Of a DNA stretch of 64,000 bases, positions 37,128-49,300 are shown piece by piece. Below the pieces are notes generated by a model that did no database searches, was not told the DNA's origin, and was given only the letters and a program-made list of their open reading frames with translations. A program made the position numbers and the translations under genes. Numbering within the stretch: the first letter of the stretch is position 1; every line of letters starts with the position of its first letter. Source of the stretch: Strongyloides papillosus (lineage: Eukaryota > Nematoda > Chromadorea > Rhabditida > Strongyloididae). Location: assembly GCA_005656395.1 (NCBI GenBank), contig SRSI01000017.1, positions 620,001 through 684,000 of the forward strand. Direction: 5' to 3'.

Positions 37128-40100
37128 TTTTTTGTTACTTCTCAAAAAAGATAAACTTTATTTGTTTTCTGTAAAATGATATATACGTTTACACTAGTTT
37201 GAGTGACTTTAGGTAGTATAATAATTATTATATTATTATTTTAGTAATAAACAATAATATTATATAACTAAGATAGGTTTATTTGTTAGATAAGTTCTTT
37301 TTTTTCTTATTCTATCATGCAAAACATTCAAAATATATATTTCCGATATACCTATCTATACTTTCTCTATCTCTAAATATAAAACAAAATAAATAATAAA
37401 AATTAAAAATTAACAAATGGACATCGTAAAAATAAAATAGGGAAAAAATTCAGCTTATTAATAGATATAATAGTTTAAACAGTAAAAATAAAGTTAAAAG
37501 ATAAGAGATGATAATTTGTTAAGTAAATGATAACAATACACAGAAATTATAAATAATAAGATTTAAAAGATTTTTTAAAATTAAGTACTCATCGTTAAGT
37601 AAAGATATCAATGTTGAATCTAGTAAATGAAGTTGGTAATTATTTCAAATCACTAGGTAATCTCTAACAAATTTCTCATATTCTTCAATGTTATAACAAT
37701 ACATACGAATAGTTTGAATGTTTGTAGAAGTACAAAACATATATTCTACCTGCTATTAAAACATGAAAATGTTGAAGTATGTTAGTTATTATTATAAAAG
37801 ATATACTAACAAATTTTTTATTTATTATATAAAGAATTTTTTATCTTATTCATTTAACAAAAATACAATCAGTCATTATTTAGAGTATTTAAAAAGAATC
37901 CTCTTACATTGAATAACATTTAACAAAACTTTTGGTAATAATATTTGAATAATATATTATGTTTATTTAATTGGGAAAATAAACAACTATATTATGAATA
38001 TATATATATATTGGGTCTGAGTAATTATAAAATTTATTTTCTATACTATTATTGATAAGTTATCTTATAAAAATAATTTGTTTAGTAGCATTATATAAAA
38101 AATGGTAAATTCTAATGGAACTATTATTAGAAAGATGTGATAATAATAGATAATTTGATAGTGGAATTGATTTTACAAATCAAAATATAATAAATTACTC
38201 CTCTACACAGAAGTGTTGGACAGTAAAATTCAAAATACTTAAAAGGTTTAAATGGTAGAGTAACAAAAGTAATAACCACTTCAGATAACACTTTATTTGC
38301 ATGTTATTAAAGATTGGAACATAAGATTCAATTTGTGATTGAATTACACTATATACATCTATTTAAAAGATTATGGGAAATTGAACCTTTATAGCGTTCA
38401 AGTACGTTGTACTTAAATAAGATGCTAACAGATGGGATTGTGAAAATTTAGACTTTTAATTTAATATGTATCTAATAATCATATTAATATCAAATTTTTT
38501 TCATTATTCATCTACTATCGTCTTCCCATTCTTATCTATAAATGCAAAAATAATAATGTGTCATTCTCCCTTTGCCAATGAGTAATAAGAAAACAGTATT
38601 ATAATGTAATTATAAACAAAATGGTAAATTAAAAGATAGTTGTACTTAACCAAGGTAATCGCCATCAATCTCTACTCTTTATTAATTATGGCTCTTTTAT
38701 GGTGATTATAAGAATTATAAATGAATAATTTATGTTTTGTGTGAAAATTTTATGCCGTTTAATTAAAAATTTCCATTAAGTAATAATACAATGAATGTAT
38801 AAGATTGTAACAAGAAATAATAAAATAATAATGAATATTAAAATATTAATAAATTCTCATAAATATAAATAAATAAATACACATTGGGAGTGTTAAACAG
38901 GTGAAATATGGTATATCGTAAAACTCCAAATTTATTATAACTAAATTTTCAGTAACTGGCTATCATTAATCCCACAAATTCAATGAACCACTTCATTATC
39001 AATCAACCCGTTTAACACTCTCACACACATATTCAATCTACAATAACAATTTCTAGACATTTTGACTTAATCATAAGAGTAGTAAGAACCTCACTTTAAT
39101 AATAATCATGTGTATTAATAAAATCTTTAAAGACATACTATGTTTTCATTTAAATTACAAAATTTTTCAATAATCATTTAAATAATCATTCACGCTTTAA
39201 TGATAATAATAATTACAACAATATACCATCAATCAACGGTTGTAGTTAACATTTCCATTTAACTAGATGCTTTTTAATATGCTTTTTAATATATAACTTT
39301 CTTAGTAGCTATCTCATTAGGAACAGTAACAAATTTTAACATTTTATACTCAAGAAATGTAAATAACCCCTTGATCATATATCTTTTTCAATATAAAGAC
39401 TTAGGCAAAAGATTAAAAATAGAAAGGAAATGAATCTTCTATACAAGAAATGATTCATTGTTTATCAACAAAAAGTTATCTAATAAATTTGACTTTCACA
39501 TATAATATAACGGCTTATACTTTGGAACCAGATGGAGATTAATGTATATATATAAATATATGAAAATATAGAAATTTTATATATATATAAAATATGCATA
39601 TATTATATTTATATTCAATACACATATATGGGAAGAAGGCACATAATTCAATTAAAAAGGCAGTTAATATAAAATAAAATAAAATGGACGACTAACTTTT
39701 GAAGTGGATGAGATGACAAAAAAATAAAAGAATCAAATATGTTTATGGTTTTAATTGATTGTCATTAACAGAATTTTGATCATCCCCAAAGAAGGAAGGA
39801 GTGTATTTTTAAATAATTGGTTTGTAACTTCTTCAAAATTAAATCAAACTTGCTTCATCATCACTTTTTCGTTGTAAACATCGTTTTTATTTGAGTAGAA
39901 TAATTAAATCCTGTCACCAATAATTTTAAATAACATTATAATGGGTTAAAGAAAATTGTTTAATACTTTTAATTCACATAAATCACATATGGTTAGATTG
40001 ATGAAATTTAAAAGACATCTATTGAGGAAGGCTTTTTTTAACACTTAATAATTAAATACATTTTGAGACTGGCAAATTTGTTTTTTTTTTAAATTTAGAT

Positions 40101-43100
40101 TTTACTTCCTCGTAACTAACCTTTTTATGGATGTATATGTTCCATTATTAGTTTCCTCATCCTTATCATCCATTTCTTCTTCCATATCTATATTTTCATC
40201 TTCTTCCTTTAAAATATTTCCTTTTTTAGTACTCCTTAAAACATTAATCTTTCTATAAAAGTTTGATGAAAAACTTACGCCTCAACAATAAAGATATTCA
40301 ATTCAGCAGAAGCATGACTCATTTTCTAGATTAACCTTTTGACAATAAAATTTAATATTATCTATAAAAAACAATTTTAAACAAAATTTATGCCATCCAT
40401 TTTTTTAACCAAAAGCCAACAGAGATAAAGATGATAGAGTAAGATAAAATATCAAAAGTGGTAAATTGGGATGGTTAAAAAATTACACTTGTTTATTAAA
40501 AAAATTAAACCACCAAAAAAACATTTTTGATGAAGATTAATCATATTTTTATAGTAAAAAAATATAATATAAAATTCCTGTGATTTAATGTGGTGGTGTT
40601 TGAGGAGTCTAAATCAATCATTTATATAAATTAAAATTTTGATAACATTAAGATAGGAAAAATATAAATATATGCAATTAACAACATCAAAATGGTAAAA
40701 TAAAAGTATCATGCCTATTTAACAATAACAATCTCTAATAGTAGTACACACCTTATCTGATTATGAAAGGTTAATCACATCTAACTGTAAGAACCTTCAA
40801 TTACCATTTCATGGAGAAAATGTTAAATTAACATTTACTTCAACAAACACTTCTCATATTATTTAAACTTTATTTTACACTAAAGCACGCTATTATATTG
40901 AAAAAGATAAAAGTAGATGGAAAAAAAGAAAAGAACAAATCTATATATTTTTCATTTGATAAAATGTTAAGAATATGATACAACAAATAAATCATAATCA
41001 AAATGAATGATCATCAAATAGGCTTCCTTGTTTCCCTTGTTACATATAGACCCTGCCATCAAATGTTTACATTTTAATTTTATTTAAATTTTAAAGTTGC
41101 CAATTTTCAAATTTATTTTTATATCAATCATCATATTTTTCATATATATCATATAAATATATATTGCTATAGGAAGGATAAAAATTAATAATAATTAAAT
41201 ATATAATTTGAAACAATATTTTTTGAGATAACGTTTTATTTTTCCACCTCATTGACTCGGAAATTACCTTATCTTCACTTAAAACAAATATTTATCAAGA
41301 AGAAAGGCAACAAAATTTAAATAAAAAAATTGGATAAAAGGAAATAAATTTTAAAAATAACAAAGTTAATTAGAATGTCTTTACAATTCTCTATATGACA
41401 ATTGATTTTTTTTTCTCAAATAAAAAAAATGTTTTACATTACCAGAGAACATTTTTAAAACAAAATGTGTTTTTAACGAAATAATTCTTTCTCAACCTAA
41501 AAAATATTACACCTATAAAGGGTTGTAAGTAAAGATATTTTTATTTTCCATCTTTATGAATATTATTTTCATCATTGATATTTTGTCATAAGTCTCCTCT
41601 CATTCTAATTAGCTAAGTTAACATGGCGTGATGACAGGACTACATCATTTATTTATTATATATCTTTTATTTAATATATTTATAAAAATCTTCCTTTGTA
41701 TGTGACGTAATTTTTGTTGGCTCATTTGACTAAACCGAATAAAGTTACGAAGGTTATCATTAAAAACCCTTTGATACAAAATTTGGCACCGAACACGAAG
41801 TTTGTTTGTTTATAATTTGTTTTATTTTTAATTTAACGAAATATAATTGTTTCCCTTTAGCATTTCTATTTTTTTCCCTATTAATAGACATATTTTTAAT
41901 ACCTTATAAAATTTATATGTATTTTGTATGTAATAAAGAAAAAAAATATTCAGATACATTTTTCTGCAATAACGTTTAATTTATAAAGATATAAAAAATT
42001 ATACAAATTACAGGTTTCAGGAAGCTTAATTATTGTTTGATTTATGATATAAGAAGATAGAGTGTAAATATAAAGAGATATCTTTCACATTGCATGTTTA
42101 ATAAACACATAAAACTATAAACTACGCCTCATCTTAATTTGCCACATGCCAAAAACGTAACAGTTTTTAATCATTCATCTTTACAATATATAAAATTTTT
42201 ATCTACATATTACTGAATTATCTTTTAAAAATTATCTTTTCTCCCACTTAAATCGTTCCTCACGAAACATATATACATACATACCCATAAAACAATATCA
42301 GTGATAAATTATTACATTGTAGCAGTTCAGATATCCATTTTTAATGAAAATATAATAAAAAATCTTTCTTATCTCTCATTAATCTTACATGTACTTTGGT
42401 AATAAAATTAGTTTTACTTCCACGTATTTCATAAGTACTTTTTATTTTATATTTCATGGTAAAAATTATGCTAAATTTTTTCACTAATATTTGGATTTCA
42501 TTTAAAAATGGTATAACTATTTACTTATACAAGCATTATAGTAACACAAGAATTTTCATAAATTTTAAAACATCAAAAATTCTTTATCAAATATTTTTAT
42601 TATTGTTTCTTTAAGTTTATCCAGCCATAAAAATTGCGTGTTATTAAGATTTGAACTTACACATGTTTTTAATGTACGATTTATGTTTATGTGTATATAC
42701 AAAAAAAAAACATAATAATAATAAAGTAGAAAGCTATTTAAGATTTTAAGATAAGAAAATTAGTTGGCTATCAGTTAAACAAGGATATGAAAATAGTTAC
42801 ATTTCCATAAACACTCCATAATGTTTTAAGATATTTTATTCCAGGTTAACATTAAGATAAAATTTCCATGTTATTATTAAATATCTATAAATTTTTTGAT
42901 ATTTAATCTCCGAGACCCCTCGACCACACGATGAAAGGGTATTCTTTTACAGAAACAATCATATTATATACACTTTTGTCTTACCTATTTCCTCCAAAAG
43001 GATGTCATTTTAAAGATAATCTCCTCTCTTTTATCGTAAACATTTGATAAAACTTTTATTTAAAACAATATTCTCTATTACATTCTCTCTTTTCATTTAC

Positions 43101-43343
43101 TGTACTTTGCTAGGAAAAAATTACACTACCATCTAATATTAATAATATTAACCATACAATACACTTCTAAAAAATATGTGAGAAAATACATAATATCAAT
43201 TACCCTAACGTTACCCTAATTTTTTGAACAAAAACTAAACTCCCTGAGATAATAATTAACATGAATGTGAGATTTTTTATTTACATCTAAATCCTCTTTC
43301 AAGAGAATTGTATGCTAATTACATTTCATAGATAGATATATAC
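37128..43343. other. Long 5' region of the coiled-coil gene
   Basis: A+T-rich, with no independent gene. It holds the alternative first exons listed at 40121-40322 and 43344-43382 and is otherwise presumably intron and promoter sequence. Confidence 0.5.
40121..40322 (-). CDS. Alternative first exon(s) of the coiled-coil gene
   Basis: A minus-strand ATG at 40322 opens M-S-H-A-S-A-E-L-N. With removal of a 26-base GT-AG segment (40253-40278) the frame runs on through an acidic stretch (E-E-D-E-N-I-D-M-E-E-E-M-D-D) to a good donor (AG|GTTAGT, 40120). The end phase is exactly that needed for the acceptor at 36870, giving K-R-G-G-I-S-N-E. A 26-base intron would be extraordinarily short. Otherwise translation may begin at the Met inside the acidic stretch. 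This is probably a second promoter giving an acidic N-terminus. Confidence 0.55.
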
Positions 43344-43382
43344 CTCGAAAGGCGTTTGAGTCATGTTCACATTTTTTTCCAT
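43344..43382 (-). CDS. Possible third first exon of the coiled-coil gene
   Basis: A 13-codon minus-strand frame, M-E-K-N-V-N-M-T-Q-T-P-F-E, ends at a GTATAT donor in phase 0. That fits the acceptor at 35643 (D-I-K-T-Y) or the one at 26972. It is only a candidate; nothing beyond the frame and donor supports it. Confidence 0.25.
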
Positions 43383-43911
43383 AACAATTAACGGCTAATT
43401 TCAACAACAACACAATTTACAGGATACGAGAATAATGATAAACATTAATAATAACCATTAAAATGGCAATAATAAAGTATGAAAGAGGATAAAAAATTTT
43501 ATTTATCCAACATATATAAATTTTATACACTTTTATTTTATTTCATCTTAACTATATTACATGAACTGAATTCAACAATATTTCCACCAAAACATCCCAT
43601 AAATTGGGACTTGTATTTGTATTGAAAATATTATTCTATCTTTCAAAGTACAAAAAACACAAAAGTTAAATATTTGGCTTGTTTTCGTTTTTTTTACATA
43701 CCTCCTTTCGAATATTGTATTACATGATGACATTTATTTACCACCATAATACTGTAATTAATAAATTTTTCTCTAATTTCCAGGCAAAAAAGAAGAACAC
43801 ATATATAAAAGTTAAATAAATTTAATATTCTTTGATACTTTTACATCAGGAAACTACTTTACCTCACATTTAAAAGTCTAAACTAATAATTTATTATTTT
43901 AAAATAGAGGT
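43383..43911. other. Intergenic between divergent genes
   Basis: Half a kilobase between the most upstream candidate exon of the minus-strand gene and the plus-strand glycosyltransferase-like gene. No feature recognised. TTTTAAAATAG just before 43912 could be a trans-splice acceptor. Confidence 0.35.
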
Positions 43912-45038
43912 ATGCCGAGGAGCCGTATACATCTGCTATTCTCATCTAATGGAGAGGTATGTTTTAATTACCCTTTATTAATACATAATTTAACAATTTG
44001 TACCTTTTAAAGATAAAATTCACGAAACAAAACTTTTTCGTCAACGTCAAACATACGTTTCAATTCCTAATACTCCTCTTAGGTGTCTTTTTCATCGTCC
44101 GGTACTGTTTAGGTGTCCATGAATTTGTGAAAGCTAAAGATTATCGCTTAAGAGGGGAGTTTTTAGATAATAAAACTTCTTCAAGCAGCTACTTAAATAT
44201 TTATGTGTCACCTGGAGCGAAGAGGTTACCGTTAAAAGGGGATTTATTTTGCTTCACCATAACTAATGAAAAATATCACGAAGATAAAGTTATAGCAATA
44301 AATAATACATGGATAAGAAGATGTAATCATGGCGAGATATATACTGACTCAACGAATAATCTCGATACGGAGATACCATTTACCGATTTGTTTAGATCCC
44401 TCCCAAAAGAGTTTGATCACCCCTTCTGGAGGACATTAATAGCCTTACAGTACAGCTACACGAAGGTATCTAATAAATTTAATTGGTACCTTAAGATAGC
44501 TGATGACACGTATGTAATTATTGAAAATCTTAAGACCATCTTAAAGAAATATGATCCTAATAAACCATATTATATAGTATTATTATCAAATGCTTATTTA
44601 AAAGAAAAAGAAGGAAGTTATGTATTTAGCAGGAAGGCGATGGAGTTGTTTTCAAAGAAACTTTATAAGAATGATACGTTGTGCCCGTATAATCCAAATG
44701 AAGTTATTGGGATATTGGAGTGTATGAAGAATACAGGGATTGAGAGATTGGTGAAGATTGTTAAAGATTCTCTTGGTAGAGGAAGGTTTAGGGATTGGGA
44801 TGTAGAATTAGGGTTGCATTTTAGGAAGGAAGGAAAGAAATTAAGGAATTTGAAGCATTCGTTGACTAATAAGCATGATGTAAGTGATACATTTATAACA
44901 TTAATCGTTTATTAATTATTTTTACAGGATTTCGGTAACTTCGGTACCGAACTAGTATCACTACATCACCTAACACCAAGCGAAATGTTAACAATAGATC
45001 TACTCATCTACCACATAAAACCAATAGATCAAAGTTAA
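43912..45038 (+). CDS. Core-1 beta-1,3-galactosyltransferase-like type II membrane protein
   Basis: Exons 43912-43956, 44013-44879 and 44928-45038 give 340 residues. A short cytosolic tail and one membrane helix (about residues 30-46) form a Golgi type II layout. The body follows C1GALT1 (T-synthase, which adds Gal to GalNAc-Ser/Thr): L-F-C-F near 93, T-W-I-R-R-C, P-F-W-R-T-L-I-A-L-Q-Y, W-Y-L-K-I-A-D-D-T-Y-V-I, and a C-terminal S-L-H-H-L with I-Y-H-I-K-P. Two odd points: the usual D-D-D metal motif reads A-D-D (178-180), and the G-G-A-G-Y loop before V-L-S is replaced by K-E-G-S-Y. It may be a divergent or inactive member. Exon 1 was chosen because exon 2 has no usable Met. Confidence 0.8.
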
Positions 45039-45185
45039 TAAAATAAAGTTAAGCATTACAATAAAAACAACCACAACAAAGAGAAAGAAAAAACAATGTT
45101 CCAAAATGATGACCATCTATAACTATTAAAAAAGTAATCTACCTCATCATAGATAATTTTTTTAACCCAAGTTATACTTACAAAA

Positions 45186-46251
45186 ATGTTTCTATTGTAC
45201 TTTTTCACGATGCTTTACTTACCATTAATTTATTCAAAACCGTTATCATTATCATATGAAGAAAGGAGTCTCATGGGTAAGATATAATTAATCTGTATAC
45301 ATGTATATAAACTCTTTTTAACAGATAAACTGGCTAACTTCAAATTCGATTCATTATTCAACAATTTCAAAGGTAAAACCTGTTCTGACGAATGCTTCCT
45401 CTCCTCAACAAAATCCTCAGCCAAATCCCTGACAGAGGCATTCTTCTCTAACTTAAAAGACAACGACAACATGTGCCAGAATTCATATCAAATCGAGAGG
45501 TGTATAAAAGAAAAAAGATGTAAAAACGACTGGTTGGCTGATGCTTTTATGCTCACATACAAAATAACCTGTCAAAAATACAATAAAGATGATGCCAATA
45601 TCAATGATACTCTTGGTAAAATAAAGTGCCTTCAGAATGACCCTAATGGGTTGCTTGTTATGTGTAGTAAGAATTGTAGTGTACAGAGTACCATTGAGAA
45701 GATCACTAATTTGGATGAGGAGGTGAAGATGATTGATTTTGTGAATGAGGAGGATAAGAAGGTTTTGGCGTTGCCGGATGTCTCTCCTGTCTGTCAGTCT
45801 TCGACTTGTTTTTTGGCTTGTGTTAAGAATAATCTTGATAAGGAGTGTGAGGAAGATAAGTTAAGTTCGTTCATGTAATTTGTTTGGGAAGTTGCTTAAT
45901 GTTGAGGGAAGTTTTTCACCTGGTAAGAAAGTGAGAGATTTACAATCTTACTTTGAGTATATGATCCAATCACAGTGTAAGAATATAGTTGGTCAGAAGA
46001 ATGTTGTTAAGATAAAAGAGCTTAAATCCAATCTACCTTCATCTGTTGGAATGGTAAATTTACGATCACCAATATTAAAATTCTTTTTTTAGGTTAGATC
46101 AGTTCCAGTAGCCCCCCTACCAAAAGACGAAGAATGCGAAGGATGTGGAAAAGACAGATTTGATTATATGTATCAAAAAAACTCGACAGAAATGTTGTCA
46201 TCTATCATGTCACAAATTAGGTCCTCACTAGATATGTTATTCAATAGCTGA
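45186..46251 (+). CDS. Cys-rich secreted protein with a +1 frame break
   Basis: Exon 1 (45186-45276) codes for a signal peptide, M-F-L-L-Y-F-F-T. Exon 2 (45325-46053) has regularly spaced Cys (C-S-D-E-C, M-C-Q-N, R-C-I-K-E-K-R-C, I-T-C) and a second similar block. Exon 3 (46093-46251) ends at TGA, with AATAAA at 46285. The pattern resembles nematode DUF19 or CPG4-type domains, which I cannot separate by eye. At 45873-45879 the frame must advance by one base (S-S-F then N-L-F-G-K) or it stops at TAA 45876. No intron fits. It is either a recent pseudogene, a sequence error or frameshifting. Codon use flips from C-ending (exon 2 start) to G/T-ending (exon 2 end). Confidence 0.65.
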
Positions 46252-46362
46252 AAATTATATATATATTGTATCAAAGACGTGTAGAATAAAGTATATTTGT
46301 AAAAAATTTATATTCATTTTGTTTACTCATCATATTTTACATATACAATAAAATGTTAATTT

Positions 46363-49300
46363 TTACTTAACATAATAATCGCTTAATTTTGATTTAAAAC
46401 AATTATAAGCATCTCGTTTAAACCCATTTTGACGAGAAAAGGTGCCAAAAAACTTTTTTAGTAATTGTTGAGCAAATGGCCTATCGTAATTGTTGATGAC
46501 GAAGAGTTCTGTGAAGATTTTGTTTGCTTGTTTGATGAATTTCTCGAAGTCGTGATTCATACCGTCGAGGGATTTGTTTCCCATTAGCATGTAGTTTAGT
46601 CTTACGTAAAGGAGTTGTCCTACGAATTTGGCGAATTTTACATACATCTGAGGGTACCCTTGGTTTTTGTAGTTATTCTCGATATATTTCAATAGATCCT
46701 GATCAACCTCAACAATCAAAGCCTGTTGTTTACGGTAAAGATTTATCGGATCCCCATACTTCTTATTCATATCATTGTCAAAACAAAATGAAGGAACAAA
46801 AAAATTGCTACTCCACAACTTCATTTTCTCCTCATCCTTCAAGTCAACAACCACCTGTGGTATGAATCTCGACTTATACGGTTGATTAATCTTCCTAACA
46901 AAACCCAACGGCAAAACAACCCGATAAATATCACAAATAAGATCAAGGTGATTGACAGTATAAGTAATGGCATCCAAAAAGGTACTAATGGCCATCGGAC
47001 CGAGGTGGCAGGCAGTACTCACAGACATACATAACATTATGCCTATAATTATGGGGGGCATCAAAGTTTTTGATAACGTAATTTTTTGAGAATATATTGT
47101 CTGTATTTGTGAAGAGGTACCTTATTAGGAGGTCAAAGCACCATTGAGCATTGTTATTTCTTTTTCATCTAATGGACTTGGGGTTGTTAGAAGATATCAG
47201 TTGGAGGTCTCGAATTGGGGGGTGAAGTAATCGTAGTTTATTAGGCAGTTTTTTAGCAATGGATTTTCTGGCATTTCATTGTAGTCTTTCATGTAATGAT
47301 ATGAACAAAAGATATTGTGGTCAAGGAATATTGATGGGATGTCAGGGGATGAATTCTGTGGTGGAGGAAAATACATTTGCTGTGTCTGGTGATTCATCAT
47401 TGGGTCATGTCTCATGTTACTACCATTATACATCGGATACCATTGTTGGGGTGGGGGCATATTCATCCCATTACCAGGACGCGTATTCTGACCATACAAA
47501 CCATTAATCGGTGGTGGCACTCTTTGATAAGAAAAATTCCTCATATTTTGCATATTCTGTATATTTTGCATTTTTCCATACTCTAGAGTAAAATTTTTGC
47601 TTGTACTATTGCGAAAATCACGAAATGTGCTCTTTTCTGTATTTGCCCATAATGGAATTATTGGATTTTCAATGTACTCATTTGCCTTTCCATTTATTTT
47701 GCGATAGGTACCTTTCATGAATAGGTGTATGAATTGTTTTCCACATTCGTAGTATATTTTTCCGTCGATTTCGTTGTTGTAGAAGTGACCGAATGAGATG
47801 TGGTTTTTTAGATACTCCTCGTTTAGTTTTTCTTCATTATAGATACTGATTCTTTTATCGAGTTCATGGATGGCGCAAAGTGCTTTAAATACTAGATCAT
47901 CATTCTTTCTTAAAGTTAAAAAATTCAACATATCAATAGCAGCATTACCCCGTAAATTATCAACATACTGCAGTATCTGTACATACAACTCCGCCAAACC
48001 TATTCAAAATATCATCCCTATTAGACTGCATCGCCGTCGTCAACAACGCATACATCTCCATCGGCTTAAAACAATTCTCCCACCTAATCATCTTCAGCAC
48101 ATTCATAGCCTCTGCGTGAAAATTATCATAAGGCCGGAAGACGGTAAAAACATAACAAACATGCTCCCTGTTGTGTAGATAATTACCCTGAACTTTAAGG
48201 GATCCAACATAACAGGCGAAGAGTAAAGCTATTTTATAGAGAATATTATTCCTTATACCACGTCTATTTAGGGGACCATCGAAATCGAAGAATATTGCTG
48301 AGTCGAAACTTCCTCCGGCAGCTATGAAGATGCATTTTGTTAGTTGGACCATGTGTCTGGCGTAGAGACCGTAACATTTTTTAATGGGACCTTTTTTGGT
48401 GTGAGTGCAGGTTTCGGGACTGAGGGAGAAACAGTTTGCTCGGTTGTCAGAGTACAGGTGTCCGTAGTTTGTGTCTAGGATTTGGTTTACCATTATGTGG
48501 AGGATGTCTGGGAGGCTTGAGGCTTTTCTTATACACTCGATAACTATATGCCTCCTGGTGATGTAGTAACATTCAAAAAATAAGGGAAAATCACACTCTT
48601 TGACATTTGGACGGTACTCCAGGGCAGAATAAATAATCTTATCATACCTCTCCTTAAAATCCTCAACCCCATTCCCATTAATTTTACCAAACTTCTGAAG
48701 GTAATTCTCACAATAATTGGACATCTTTATCAGAAACGATATATTCAAAACTATCCTATTCTCAGGCTCCTTTGCAATCTCACACAATCGACATATCTTA
48801 TCAATACTCCTATAAAACATCCCAATAATAATATGTTGACAATCGGTATCCTCCATACCAGTTTCGATAAGAGAAAAAATCTTATCTTGAACAGCCCATA
48901 AATACACCTCTTCATCATCATCAAACAAGAATGGTCTTGGATGTGTCAGGACAGTGAATAATAAATCACAGAATGATTCAATTCTGAACATGTATAACAT
49001 ATCTTTGGCGATGACAAGTGCCATATCGTAGATTAGTTTGATGTTACTGTAGATTTCCCGGTATTTTTCTTTTAAGTAGAATTTGTTGTTTTCGTGGATG
49101 TTGTCGTAGGGGTTTTTGCACCTGAAACATAAGGATTCCTTCTAATGATGGGTTTGGATTGATTTCATTACTACAAACATATAAACTATCAATATCCCGC
49201 TTAATATTAACCCAATCCTGAAGATTGCTTTTGATAAAATTAACATAATCAGTGGTTGTACTTGAATTCTTACACACCTCATTCTTCTGGCATATCAACT

